The notes under the pieces: model-generated
The model's database searches: none
Told to the model about the DNA's origin: nothing
Seen by the model: the letters and a program-made list of their open reading frames with translations, nothing else
Assembly (NCBI RefSeq): GCF_932526225.1
Contig: NC_064044.1
Span: 13,158,953 to 13,222,952, forward strand
Length of the DNA: 64,000 nucleotides
From: Nematostella vectensis
Taxonomy: Eukaryota; Cnidaria; Anthozoa; Actiniaria; Edwardsiidae
Reading direction: 5' to 3'
Made by a program: the position numbers and the translations under genes
Shown here: positions 22,301-37,300 of the stretch, piece by piece
How the letters are laid out: every line of letters starts with the position of its first letter
Position numbering within the stretch: the first letter of the stretch is position 1

Positions 22301-25300
22301 CAACTACCCAACCCTTTTCCCCCTCCCCACCCTCAACTTATCCCCAATGGGGCATCCTTACCTCTACATCTCTACTTCTCGCGATTTCCACGAATCCCGT
22401 CTGTCCTTCGAGCGTCTTGTCCATCTTGTCGTCCGTGATGCAAAAAACACGAAGGCGCGCCTCGGTGCCATCCGCTGACAGTTTAGCGAACACCACAAAC
22501 TTCGCCAAGTACGGGACAGCGGCTAACTTGCGGTAAATTAGGCGTGCATCCGCAGTGACGTTATCGGGGTTTCTAGTCTCGATCAACCAGTATCTGATGA
22601 GTAAACAGATTCAGTCAATCGCCTGTGATATTTCAGATGCTGAGTTAAGGGTAGACAGTGCTATTCCTTGTTTAAATCAATCACTGAGAATTGGGGATGG
22701 GTTTCTCAGGAAACCCAAAAGCCTCTCAGAGCTTTTATTCGCCTAGAGTATGTTCCCCATAGTTGGCTGCGGAGGGGGCTAGGGCCCAAGTTTGATGCTT
22801 TAAAGATCTTGTGTCGGTTCCTAGAAAGCAGGTTAGTATTTAACAAGGAATAAATATGGCTATCTTGACTTTTGATTGAATAAAAAGGGCTTTCATCCTT
22901 GGGTTAACCTTTCTAGGAACCCAGCCTCCATGCACTCTCTTATCCACATTCACCGATCAAAAGTGACGTCATAAACAAAACTCCACGTGACGTCACACTC
23001 ACCTTGCCGGTCTATCAATAGTGAATGAAGCGTTGGCGCCGATAACGGTCAGCGGTGTGTTGCCAGTGATGTCTTGCCACTGGTACGCAGGGGTCTGGGC
23101 CGAGCCGGCCTTGGCCTCCTTGGGGAAGCAACAGAGGAGTCGTAGTGATGGCTGGATGTCAGGGTTGGACTGGCCCGAGTACACGGGACAAGGAATCGTC
23201 ACTGTCACCGGCTTCTTGAAAATAATATCCGCGGGCTCAAGCGTCACCACAGGACTGACCGTGACCCATTCTTCAAGGTTGTTGAAGTTTTCGTCGACCG
23301 GTTGGACCTGGGACGAGTGCACAATGCTTATTATTTCAACGATTTGCGCATTAAAAATACAGGAGGTCCAGAATTCCATTAAGAGGTGGATTAGAGGCCC
23401 CGGATATTGAGACTACACTTGCACGCGAGAAAATTCCAATAAGCCATAGAATAGGTAACGTGTTTCACACTGTCAATGGAATTAGCCATTAGGAAGATCA
23501 CAAACTCTCGAATGCATTGGCAGGTGTTCACCAAGGCAACCTCATCCATAGAGTCTTCTGGGTAATTTTCAAAATGGCGCCAAGTAAGATAGACTCGATT
23601 TCTAGCCGTCGCTAGGACTCATCGGCACCACTTGACAGGGGCACGTACTGCAGGCTCACAGAAACGAGCTGGACCGAGCCTACCAGTAACACGACATATG
23701 AAAGATTACCCAGAAGACCCTGGGGACGAGGTTGTAGAGTAACATGGCCCAGCTGCACAAGGTCCCAAAACTTGAAGGCCATTTCTCACCTGTAGGGACA
23801 TTTTCGTTCCGCTCGCCACAGCCCCCTCAGGGACGTTAACTTGAACTGACGGTAACACCGCTGACCGGATGCTCTCACCGCGTGAACCAACTGAGAAAAT
23901 CTCTTTCTTGACTCGCGAGACAACCGCAAAGCGTTCTGGGAGGGCCTGTGTGGAGATCTTGGCGTAGCGGCGGCTGGGGAAGATGGCGTCTGGGCTGTCT
24001 TCCTTGTAGCCCTCTATCGCTGTTAAGTAATTAAAGAGCTCTTGTCAGCCACAATTTGTTTTAAAGTTTTCATTCCATATTAGAAGACATTATGTGACGA
24101 TATCTCGAAATAAATACCGTAAAACAGGTAAAAAAATTTAGACTTCAAATTAAAGCTCAACAGATACCTCAGACCAGCTGATGAAATTGTATGCTTTTTA
24201 AACGGTATTTTTTTTAAGGATGACAAGATGGCGGCTTATAGAGAGCTTTTCATCGTGTTGTTAGTCTCTTCTGCTTAGATTCTGCAGTTCCATATCTTGA
24301 ATTCTATCTCGCACCAGTGCGTGACATTTTTATCTATCTTTATCTATGTAAAACATGACGTGACGTTTCCAATAAGCCCATTTCACATCTAATAAGGCGT
24401 AAAACTTGTACTTAGTGAGTAATAGCAAACAAAATACCAAATGCGACTTTTTTTATTAGATGCGAATTTTTGTAAAGTGTCATTAAAATTTGAGCTTTTC
24501 GCCCCTGATCCCATACATAGCGCAAGGATGATCAGGGAAAAATATCTTAAGAAGCCAAACTCTTGGTATGTGCATTTCGGCCTAACGTTATTTGTGTTTC
24601 AAAAATTATTCTGGACTACAAGGAACCGATGGCCTTTGTAAGAAATTATGTCTCTATTGCGCATTTTCTAGATTTTTCCGTCATGTCGTTAAAGTGAAGT
24701 ATCAGTGCATCATGTCGTTGCGTGACACTCGATAGCACCTCCAGCCTGCAGCTTCAACATTGCGTTACACTAACCCATTGCTATCTTAAGGCATATTGCG
24801 TGATAATAACCCTTTCTATCTTAAGGCATATTGCGTGACACTTACCTTTCATATCCTCCACGCTGACCTCGTCCCAGTTCCACCCTCCGTCATCAGTCTT
24901 CATCACGACCAGCTCCCTCTCTCCGTCACGCAACGCCGCGAAGTACGGCACCTCGAGGTAGACAGGCTGCAGGAAGCGCGTCCCTGAAGGGCCGATATCC
25001 AGCACTCGGCACGCAAGAGCCTCGCCTTCACGCAGAGGGGGAAGCAGGGTGGGCCTGTTGATTCTGCAGGGGCAGAGGGACGCGCGCGGTGAATTATGGG
25101 TTAAACTCAGAAGTCAACAAGAGCGTAGACAAAAGGCGCTCAAGAAAAATTTCTAATGCAACGCAAATCAGCCCTCTCCCCACCCTTCGACCCCACCCCC
25201 ACCCCAACACACCCCTTCATGTGCGCCCTCCACACCTAAGTAATCTGCATGTGATCCTTGTGGGCATCTGGCAGCTCCGGGGGGGTAAGACTATCTTGAT

Positions 25301-28300
25301 GCCTGTCTGCGTGCTCTCCATCTTTCCGCCTCTCGCGTCCACCAGGAAGCTCACAAGGAAACCACCTGTAACCGGCGGTTCGTACAGCGGAACGTTATCG
25401 ACTTGCATGTCGGCCAAGCTCGACGGAAGCTCAGCCTCTACGAGGCCAACTTCGGTGGCTCCGATGATTTCCGAAGAATGCTTAAAGAAAAAAAGGAAAT
25501 AGATAAAGATCTATGCCGAGATTTTCTCTTATCCTTTTTCACTGGAGAGAAACACATAAAACTGAATATGATTTCCCAGGGGTTTCTTCTCACTAGACTC
25601 AAAATCACAAGTAATGAACAACAATAACAACCATCGAATATTGAATAAGATTCACCAAGCACGGGCATGCTACCGTCAAATTTCCTAATTACTCCCAAAC
25701 TTATCAATGATTCTTTCAAAATATCATGTGAATGATCATAAGAATCGCAAATTGAAATACTTAGGCTAAGGTAGTTTTCATTTAATACCCTGAGAAGAGG
25801 GGGGATGCAAGACTGACTCAGACAACTACAGAGGAGTGCGCCAGCCAACTTCAGAGGGGTGCGCCAGACAACTTCAGAGGCGTGCGCCAGACAGCTTCAG
25901 AGGGGTGCGCCAGACAACTAAAGAGGGGTGCGCCAGACAACTTCAGAGGGGAGCGCCAGACAACTTCAGAGGGGTGCGACCCATCTTCCCACCTTAACCC
26001 TTAGGGGTTTTTTTTTTCGCCCTTCTCCCTTCTTTTGGGAAGCCCATCGGGAACGTAATGAACGCTCCTTAACTTCCCTATCTTCTCTCATTAAGAAGTG
26101 ACAATACAGTGCAAGTCCCTCAAACTTTACACACGTTACCTGTAAGCTACTTGAGAGATTGATATCGGAGTATCGGGACCGGTCCAGGTCAGATCCCCGG
26201 GATCCTGTCAGTGGCGTGCCTTCCTGGAAAAAGCCGGAGTACCGGGTAGGGAAAATGCCAGAGTCCCGTCCGGGTTTGTGCTCCCCGGGTACTACTTTGA
26301 TGTCCGAGTCGTCAGCAACTTCTACCATCTCTTCCATGGTCATGAACCGGTCGTACGATTCCTCAATTTCCGCCTGGTCAACTGGGTAAGAAAAAATGAG
26401 CATTACAAGCTGCTTTATAGCTGGTTCCTAGATATTACATGTTTAAAAATATATAAATAAAGTAAATATAAAAAAGGGACAGATATTCACGGACAGTGAT
26501 TACTCACATTAAGTATCACAAAAATCTTCTTCCCTTTGCAATCTCTCTCCTTATTCTTATCCTCCCTGCCCTACCCCTTATCTCCTTCTTAGCCCAAACA
26601 ACTTATAAGTAGGACCAGCTCCTAGTGATACCAAGCCTTTTATTTTCTCCTGTCCCAGGTCTTCCAGCACCTCCTCCTCCTTCGCCTATCCCTCTTCTCG
26701 TCAGTAGCTAGGAAGCTGCCTATTGTATCCACACCTCAGGTAACACCCACCTTCTCCATTCTCTCCCTGTTCCAGGTTTCCTCCCCATCCCTCCCCTCGT
26801 CAGTAGCTAGGAAGCTGCCTATTGTATCCACACCTCAGGTAACACCCACCTTCTTCATTCTTTCCCTGTTCCAGGTTTCCTCCCCTATCCCTCCCCTCGT
26901 CAGTAGCTAGGAAGCTGCTAATTGTACCCACACCTCAGGTAACACCCACCTTCTTCATTCTCTCCCTGTTCCAGGTTTCCTTCCCTATCCCTCCCCTCGT
27001 CAGTAGCTAGGAAGCTGCCTATTGTATCCACACCTCAGGTAACACCAACCTTCTTCATTGTTTCCCTGTTCCAGGTTTCCTCCCCTATCCCTCCCCTCGT
27101 CAGTAGCTAGGAAGCTGCCTATTGTATCCACACCTCAGGTAACTCCCACCTTCTTCATTCTCTCCCTGTTCCAGGTTTCCTCCCCTATCCCTCCCCTCGT
27201 CAGTAGCTAGGAAGCTGCCTATTGTATCCACACCTCAGGTAACACCCACCTTCTTCATTCTCTCCCTGTTCCAGGTTTCCTCCCCTATCCCTCCCCTCGT
27301 CAGTAGCTAGGAAGCTGCCTATTGTATCCACACCTCAGGTAACACCCACCTTCTTCATTCTCTCCCTGCTCCAGGTTTCCTCCCCTATCCCTCCCCTCGT
27401 CAGTAGCTAGGAAGCTGCCTATTGTATCCACACCTCAGGTAACACCCACCTTCTTCATTCTCTCCCTGTTCCAGGTTTCCTCCCCTATCCCTCCCCTCGT
27501 CAGTAGCTAGGAAGCTGCCTATTGTATCCACACCTCAGGTAACACCCACCTTCTTCATTCTCTCCCTGCTCCAGGTTTCCTCCCCTATCCCTCCCCTCGT
27601 CAGTAGCTAGGAAGCTGCCTATTGTATCCACACCTCAGGTAACACCAACCTTCTTCATTCTCTCCCTGTTCCAGGTTTCCTCCCCTATCCCTCCCCTCGT
27701 CAGTAGCTAGGAAGCTGCCTATTGTATCCACACCTCAGGTAACACCAACCTTCTTCATTCTCTCCCTGTTCCAGGTTTCCTCCCCTATCCCTCCCCTCGT
27801 CAGTAGCTAGGAAGCTGCCTATTGTATCCACACCTCAGGTAACACCCACCTTCTTCATTCTCTCCCTGTTCCAGGTTTCCTCCCCTATCCCTCCCCTCGT
27901 CAGTAGCTAGGAAGCTGCCTATTGTATCCACACCTCAGGTAACACCCACCTTCTTCATTCTCTCCCTGCTCCAGATCTTCCAGCACCTCTTCCTCCTCCA
28001 GCTCCTCAGGCTCTGCGCTGAATGTGATCTCTGGCAAGTCTTCCCCTCCCTCGCCTGGCTTCCTCTTCAGGTGGATCGTCTGATGGATGTTGGTGACTTT
28101 GGTCAGGATCTCCACGATATTTGTGCTCTTTAGGACCATCTGAGCGATGTACAACGCAGAGTAGCCATCCTACAGAACAGTATAGAGGAAATTCAATCAG
28201 TCATCCCTTTATTTGCAAGAGAACTTCGAAATAACAATCCAAGATTAAAGAAGGCCAATCAGGCCGCCATTTCATGCTCCTGCTCAATGGCGAGTTACAC

Positions 28301-31300
28301 AAAGAATCCATTTCCATCGGTTAATTCAAGCGAGTCACCAAGATATTTTCTATCAAATACCGTCAATGACATATCAGACTTCATTTTTAGATTGAAGGTA
28401 TATCAGGTATTTTGAGTCTTCGTCTCGTTTAGAAGACTTCATTGGACTCCAAAGGACGTGGTCCAGGTGAGAAGACATGCTGACAGTTACTCCTGTTGAA
28501 CACTAGTGACATAACGACATGGCGACAGACACGCGCACTTTTATGTTCATATGTTCAAGTGTGAATGGTTCGACATTAAGACATAAGCCCGACATAACTA
28601 CATAAGACAAAAAAAAACATGTTTATTCTTTTATGTCATTATGTCCATATCGTTATGTCGGGCTTAACACACGAACAAAAGAGTGCGCGCGCCTATGTCG
28701 TTATGTCGTTACTAGTGTGCACGAGGCATTACGCGAAGCACTTAGCGCGAGTAGTACTGTGTGGAAAGCCTATAATGGGTTGCCTAGCGGAGTTTACTTA
28801 CGCTCGTGAGGGCATCTGGTGGAGCGCCTCTCTGCAGCAAGATCTCGATGATGATCTTGTGTCCGTATTGAGCGGCAAGGTGAAGGGGCTGGTAGCCATT
28901 CTTGGTCTGGGCCTCAACATCCGCTCCCTCGTCAAGTAATAGTTTGACGATCTCCCAGTGACCGTACACGACCGCGATGTGTAGAGGGGTGAAACCGCTC
29001 TAAGGACAACACAGGGAATGAGCACTTACTGGTAACAGAAAACGAACAAACAAACAAACAGCAATAACAACATAGGGAGTGAACACTTACTGGTAACAGA
29101 AACAAACAAACAGCAATAACAACATGGAGAGTGAACACTTACTGGTAACAGAAACGAACAAACAAACAAACAACAAAACCGGGGCTGACACTTAGGGCAA
29201 GAGTAGTAAGCAAACAAACAAATAGAAAAACAGACAAATATACAAACAAAGACACGTACCACCGTCTGCGCGTTGATAGGCGCCTGGTAGCCGATGAGCA
29301 GCCTTGCGACCTCGATCCTGTTCTCGCGGGCAGTCAGGTGTAGTGGCGTCAGGCCGTTCTGAAATTTAAACAAGCATAAGATTTAATGTCAGTCAGAGTT
29401 TCACACACGTTAAGGCATGAAGCATCAGACTTTTAATGAACACGTAAACACGGTAAAACTGATATCATGTGCTATCACCGGAAGTGATCTAACGTGCTAT
29501 CACCGCAAGTAACGTCATGCGCACCGCGATGTTCTACTCACGTTGGTAGTGATTCCAGGGGAAGCTCCGTTCTCCATCAGTAGTCTGCATAGCTCGGTAT
29601 GTCCCTCCTTGGCTGCGAGGTGGAGAGGGCTGATGCCGGTCTGCAAACAAGAGGACACACAAGGTAAGCTGATTTATATTACTACTATTTGATACTGAAC
29701 ATGACTGATACAGCATCTCGCATTCTTAACCCACTATGCTTAAATTGATAGATCAGGGGTGGGCTTCCTGCGTGGTGTAATCCATATTTATTGATTACCC
29801 ATGTGATGGATAACTCGGTTATCCTGTGTGGTGGTGTTTTCAAAAAGACTGGTTATCGATGTGGTGTTCTTGATGTCTAAATTACCCACGTAGTGGTTTA
29901 AGATGACTGGGTCACCCGTGTGGCTGTTACCCGGATAACTGGGCTACCTGTGGAGTTGGTGCCACGTGCGACTGGGTTGCGACCTTCGTGGAGGTGACCT
30001 GTGTAACTGGGTTACGGTGTACAGTACCCTCGATGGCTGCCCCCCCCTTTTGTATTATATCCCGAATGCCTGGGTTACCTGTGTTGTAGTATCTGGTTCC
30101 ACACCGCGCCCCAGTAGTAGTGTGGCGATCTCTTTTTGGTTCTTCTTACAAGCGATGTGCAGAGGAGTAAAACCGTTCTAAGAACACATAGAAATGAAAT
30201 ATAAATATCCGAAACCATGGCAGCATGGGCATTTTTTACGTTATTGTGCTTCGTAAAAGTTATAGTACAGAGACCTTGGCCATAGCCTAACAAACATACA
30301 TATTGCGTGGCATAAATATATGTTGCAATTGCATACCTGTTGCGTGATATATATTTATTTTGCGTGACATACATTCATGTTGCGTGACATACATTCATGT
30401 TGCGTGACATACATACATGCTGCGTAACTTACATACCAGTTGCGTGACAGACACGTGCTGCGTGACAGACACACGTGCTGCGTGACAAACAAGTGGCATG
30501 ATATATGTAAATGTTGTTTTGGATTCCACCATACAGCGTGACATACCTTAGCCATGGCGTAGGGTGACGCTTTGTTGTCCAGTAGAACTACAGCAACGTC
30601 CACGTGATCATAGTGACTGGCCACGTGTAACGGAGTTAGGCCGTGCTAAATATGAAAATATATCGATTAGATTTGATAAGAAATCGTACAGCGAAAATTT
30701 GTTTATATATTAACACAAAATTACACTAAAAGACTACGTCAAAATAATTACTTACGAAAATTTAATAATCTATTCATAACAAATACTTATCGATTAGTCT
30801 TTTGTGGTTGCCATGGTTACCTTGCCCTCCGGATCCGGGTTCTCATAGTGTTGAAGAAGGAGCTTGACGATGTGCACGTGACCATAGCGTGCGGCCTCGT
30901 GTAAAGGAGTGAAACCTTTCTGTGAATCGATAAGATACGTTTGTGTTAGACTAAGCGGGTAGGTGTAAGGGCACGTGACCACTGCGAATACCACAGAACT
31001 AAGTAGAGGTTCGTCATGCTTACTCCCTCGGTAACAGTACAGAACTAAGTAGAGGTTCGTCATGCTTACTTCCTCGGTAACAGTACAGAACTAAGTAGAG
31101 GTTCGTCATGCTTACTCCCTCGGTAACAGTATAGAACTAAGTAGAGGTTCGTCATGCTTACTCCCTCGGTAACAGTATAGAACTAAGTAGAGGTTCGTCA
31201 TGCTTACTCCCTCGGTAACAGTACAGAACTAAGTAGAGGTTCGTCATGCTTACTCCCTCGGTAACAGTACAGAACTAAGTAGAGGTTCGTCATGCTTACT

Positions 31301-34300
31301 CCCTCGGTAACAGTATAGAACTAAGTAGAGGTTCGTCATGCTTACTCCCTCGGTAACAGTACAGAACTAAGTAGAGGTTCGTCATGCTTACTCCCTTGGT
31401 AACAGTACAGAACTAAGTAGAGGTTCGTCATGCTTACTCCCTCGGTAACAGTATAGAACTAAGTAGAGGTTCGTCATGCTTACTCCCTCGGTAACAGTAT
31501 AGAACTCAGTAGAGGTTCGTCATGCTTACTCCCTCGGTAACAGTATAGAACTAAGTAGAGGTTTGTCATGCTTACTCCCTCGGTAACAGTATAGAACTAA
31601 GTAGAGGTTCGTCATGCTTACTCCCTCGGTAACAGTATAGAACTAAGTAGAGGTTTGTCATGCTTACTCCCTCGGTAACAGTATAGAACTAAGTAGAGGT
31701 TTGTCATGCTTACTCCCTCGGTAACAGTATAGAACTAAGTAGAGGTTTGTCATGCTTACTCCCTCGGTAACAGTATAGAACTAAGTAGAGGTTCGTCATG
31801 CTTACTTCCTCGGTAACAGTATAGAACTAAGTAGAGGTTTGTCATGCTTACTCCCTCGGTAACAGTATAGAACTAAGTAGAGGTTCGTCATGCTTACTTC
31901 CTCGGTAACAGTATAGAACTAAGTAGAGGTTCGTCATGCTTACTCCCTCGGTAACAGTATAGAACTAAGTAGAGGTTCGTCATGCTTACTCCCTCGATAA
32001 CAGTATAGAACTAAGTAGAGGTTCGTCATGCTTACTCCCTCGGTAACAGTATAGAACTAAGTAGAGGTTTGTCATGCTTACTCCCTCGGTAACAGTATAG
32101 AACTAAGTAGAGGTTTGTCATTCTTACTCCCTCGGTAACAGTATAGAACTAAGTAGAGGTTCGTCATGCTTACTCCCTCGGTAACAGTATAGAACTAAGT
32201 AGAGGTTCGTCATGCTTACTCCCTCGGTAACAGTATAGAACTAAGTGGAGGTTCGTCATGCTTACTCCCTCGGTAACAGTATAGAACTAAGTAGAGGTAC
32301 AAAGGGGGTGCAGTTATCATTACATAAAAGCTTCCCTCCCCCAGAATACTATAGAATTACACGAGGTATCAGGGGGGTGCACTCATCATTACATAAAAGC
32401 TGACTTCCCCCAGAATACTATAGAATTACACGGGGTATCAGGGGGGTGCACTCATCATTACATAAAAGCTTCCCTCCCCCAGAATACTATAGAATTACAC
32501 GGGGTATCAGGGGGGTGCACTCATCATTACATAAAAGCTCCCCTCCCTCAGAATACTATAGAATTACACAAGGCATCAGGGGGGCTCTCACATAAGCTAT
32601 AACCCCCCAGAAACTATAGGCTTAGTGGAGTCATCAGGGGGGTGCACCCATCCTGGATAGCAACACCACATAAGCTTACTCCCCCCAGAATATGTAGGAC
32701 TAAGTGGAGGCATCAGGGGGGTGCACTAACCTTGGATAGTAACATCACATTAGCGCCATGTTCCAGTAGAGCCGTGACAAGTTCTTCGTTGCCTTCCCTC
32801 GCCGCAATGTGCAGTGGTGTGCATTTGTTCTACAAAACAACGACACAATAGTGTTATCTCTTTATCTTTCTACTGTCGATATGGTCTTGTTGTAACGTCA
32901 TTATCATTTCTATGCTCGTACTCATGCACCTTAGAGTCCGGTCACTCTACCTGGGTTACGCATGTTTCCGTAGGCTATTTTCGTCGTTCGTTTCTCTATA
33001 CAAATTGGACGACGGAAAAATATGACATGACGCTTCAAATTAGCTCATTTCACATCTAATAAGGCGGAAAATTGCCCCTAAGTGAGTAATATCAAACAAA
33101 ATATCAAATGCGTCTTTTTTTAAATTGATGCAACTTTTTGTGTCGTTGAAATTTGAGCTTATCGTCCCTGGGCCCATACATAGCGCAAGGATGATCTAGG
33201 AAAAATGTCTTAAAAAGGCCAAAATCTGAGTTATGTGCATTTCGGCCTCATGTGATTAAAAATCAGTCCGGAATACAAGGAACCGATGGCCATTGTAAGA
33301 AACTGTGCCTTCTTTCTTTATCTCGAATTGCGCATTTTCCAGGTTTTTCTGTCATGTCTATACAAATGCAATATTCGTTTCAGTAGCAAAAAAAAAAAAA
33401 AAAAAACAATGTGAAATTAAATCCACCCTAAAATAAAAACGGTCCAATTACTTCATTAAAGTTAAAATAATGAATGGGAAAGTTATATATTTTACATATA
33501 CAGCCTTAAATATTAAAACAAAAACAAACAACATTGTTGCGCAATATGGATCACCGGACTTCTTTAAACAGAAAATATCAACATCTAAAACAATAAAATA
33601 ATATCAGCGATTTTTCTTTTCACCATTTGTTGAATTTCTATCGCAATTTTGAGACTCGAAAGTGTTGTAGTATTGAAGTGTCAATTTTGATCCAAATATT
33701 TATTTTATTCGTAGAGAAAAAACAATAGCCTTTCTGTTAGTACGACTTTTATTCTCAGCTCTAATTGGAGCTATTTTGATAGCAGGAGGCTATGCCTCTA
33801 GATCTTTTTAAACATCATGTTTTAAAAAATATAAAAATAAAACCGCAGAATAGCTATTCGTCTGACCGCAGGCTCAATCGGGTATCGAGTTGCCATCACC
33901 GCTTGTAAATGATACCGGTGTGTATGATAATCATGCTAGATACAATTAAAATGCTATAAACAATCATCACCATCAATAAATGGAGGGATCAAATCGCTGC
34001 CACAAGAAAGACAAGCATAAGATTTACTGTCAATCAGAGTTTCACATACACGTTAAAGCCAGTCGATCCGATTTGCGTGACGCGTGGTTTTGTAGGCCAT
34101 GCATGTGAATTAAATCTGTTTGAATCATGCTGAAATTTAATCCATCCTTCAATAAAATCGACTCGATTATATTTCTACGATATCTAACAATGCTGGGTGA
34201 GTTATATTTTTCAAAATGATGAGAGTTCTAAAAATTCAAATCAAAAACAAAACAACAGTGTCACGCAAGTCGGATTCACGGACTTTAAGGCATGAAGCAC

Positions 34301-37300
34301 ACAAACACAAGAAAGACAACATTCGAATCCCCTTGGCAAGTCACAATAATGACGCAGAGACAAAAGCGAGAGATATGTCACGCGAAAATTAATGGCGAGA
34401 AAATCGACACAGACTTTGGAATCCATCCAGCAGATACCCGCCGCCTGCCTCTTATTATCGCCTCAGATGTTTGCATTTTAATCCAGGATTTGGATTAAAA
34501 TACGAGAATGTTAAACATGTCTCTAAGTGTTCCAAGAGAATAATTGAACTATTAGACTTTACTGACAGAGGGTAGAATAAACTAATTATTCAACTGCTAT
34601 GAAAATCTTCGTCCAAGCGTTAAGTTGCCTAAAGTGCATGGTCGGATTATCCAATTTGCAGAATAATATTATCTAGGAGGTTGTCTTAGATGAGATCATT
34701 TTAATAATATAACAATCGGTCGTTGAAAAGAGAAAAGATAGAATCAATAGAAATCGAGGGAGGGGAGCCATTATTGAATAGAAAACAAATAACTGTTTTA
34801 GGAGGCTTTATCATTTATGTAAGTAAGGCTTCTGTTCTTTGATGTTTTTTCTTAACTTGAATAAGCAACGTGTAGGAAGCACAATGGACATCACACAAAA
34901 ATATCACACAAAAATAGAAAAAATAAATTAAAGAGACAGCGGTGGTGTAGATGAAATATTTGCCTCTACTTCAGGAAACTCTTAGAAACGTCCAATGACA
35001 ATATATGTAGCTTGGTATTTAAAATAAATATATTACTAATTTTCACGAATAAAAAAACATCACAGATACATAATAATTTGCTTAAGATGAATATTTGTAA
35101 AAGAAGTATAGCGGCTTGTTTAAGATAGTTAAAACGTCCCCGAACGAAATAAAAATGATTAAACTATCCAGAAATGGAATAGAAATGCGCGAAGAAGTTG
35201 AATATTAAGTTAATACAATTCCGTCTGTCGCTTCATACTTGTTGTTGACATTCTCCGTCGCTCGTCCGCGCGTGTTTTCTCCCCTCTCGTATTTCCCTCT
35301 GTTGCTGCAGGTTTCTCCGATACACAAAGGAAAAGATCATAGCAGACACGCCGAGCAGGGTGAAAATGGTCCCCAAGGCGCGAGCCGGGTCTCCCATAGA
35401 CTCCAGCCATGGGGAATAATAATACTGCGTGTCACCCATACATCGAATCAGTGCGGTTCCTCACGAGGTTCGAACGCGACCATAACCCTTGAAGTTATGT
35501 TAAACTACACCGTGAAAAGTGACGATCACAGTGCAACCGAGGCAGTGTGGGATCGAGCACTAAATATTCATGATTATCGATTGACCCTTACCGCAGAATA
35601 GGAACAATGGACACCTGAAAGTGCATTTTTGATGGATTGTTTGGGAATAAAGGTCTTGATGGTTTGTTGATATAGTAAGCACTAAATGAGATCACGGCTT
35701 GGCTGGTCTAGACGGATGTTGTGTCCATTGAGCCGACTGTTATTTCTACGGTGGTGCGTTCAGACTTTACACTGCTTTCAAAGACCAAACGATACTCGTC
35801 TTCCTTGTTCAAAGTTGAAGAGGGCCAATCAGGCCGCTATTTTATGCTCCCGCACATTGCGGATTAACTCAAAGAATCCATTTTCGTCGGCTAATTCAAG
35901 CAAGTAACTGAGAAACTTTCAATAGAAGATTATTAATAAACTATCAAACTTCAATCCTGAATGGTTATTTAGAACTTACATATGAGCAGCTGTATTTTCA
36001 ATTGTAAACAAAAACAAAGGAGTGGTTAATCAACATTCTTTAACTCAATTCCTGTCAGCGGTTTGTAGCGAATATGGTGAGTTCTATCCAGTGGCTTCTT
36101 GCAAGTAACAGCGAGTTAAAAAGAAACAACAAAAAACGAGTTCTAACGAATGATTGAAGAAAAGCAATACCAAGCAAATTTAAGCGAGTGGGTAGCGAAT
36201 TATTCGAACTCTAGCAAGTAGCTTGCGAGTTCTAACGAGTGTCTAGAGAGTTACAGCGAGAGGCCGACGAGTTATAACCAGAAGCTATCGAAGTACACCT
36301 AGAGCGTGACGAGTTATTGCGAGAAGCTATCGAATTAAACCGAGAAGCAATTGAGTTACACTGCAGGCCAGTTAATCATCGCTACAATGCGACCAACCAC
36401 TGATGGCTCTTTTTGGGTTGGTTTTATACTAAAAAAATATATTAAAATATATTATAAAAATATATTTTAAAAAAACACAAATATTTATTAAATTCGCTTC
36501 CTGCATAAGGTGCCATACTCTGAGGAGTTCTTAGCTCCGAGATAACACAACTCACGAGAGATGTTAAATGAGCAAACACGATATGGCAAATTTAGAAAGT
36601 TACCAAGATCAATTTAAATGGTAATGACAGATAAATGTCAAAAGTCACATCAAGTTGAATCACTTCAAGCATTCTCAGCCCCGCGGATAATGAATTCCTA
36701 TATTTTTAATATCTTTTTTAGCATATGATCTCCTGATAATGACAGCGCACGCAAATCGACGTATGATACATTCGATCCGTCACCATTGTAGAGCGCGAGG
36801 TCACAAGGAGCAATGCTGTCAAGATGGGCTAAATTTATAGCACTATGATAAAAACAGGTTCTTTCGCGTCTAAACCCCTAAGAGCAGAGACATCTCGAGG
36901 GGTTCTATATATCTTAACCCTGGCATATCAGTCAATCTGCTTTAAAAACTGTCGTTTTTCTAGCTCGCTCTGTCATTTCCTTATTTATCATTGTATACCC
37001 ATATTTGGGAGTCCGCTTCAATCATATTTTCGCTTTTTTATCGCGCTAGAACTTTGTAAGTCGAGAATTTCAACGTAAACTTCGTAAAACGTAACGTAAA
37101 ATTCGTGTTTACTACGATCTTGCTGGCAGCCATCTTGGAAATGGAGCCTACTCCCTAACGTTTTAGAATATCACAGGTCTCCCGCGCGCTCGGCCCAGGC
37201 TTCTTTAGACCATTTAGCAAAACGACAGCCATTGATAGATTTCACTTGTTGAACGTACGTGACTAGAAGCTTGTATTCATCAGCACAAGAATGACCCACT

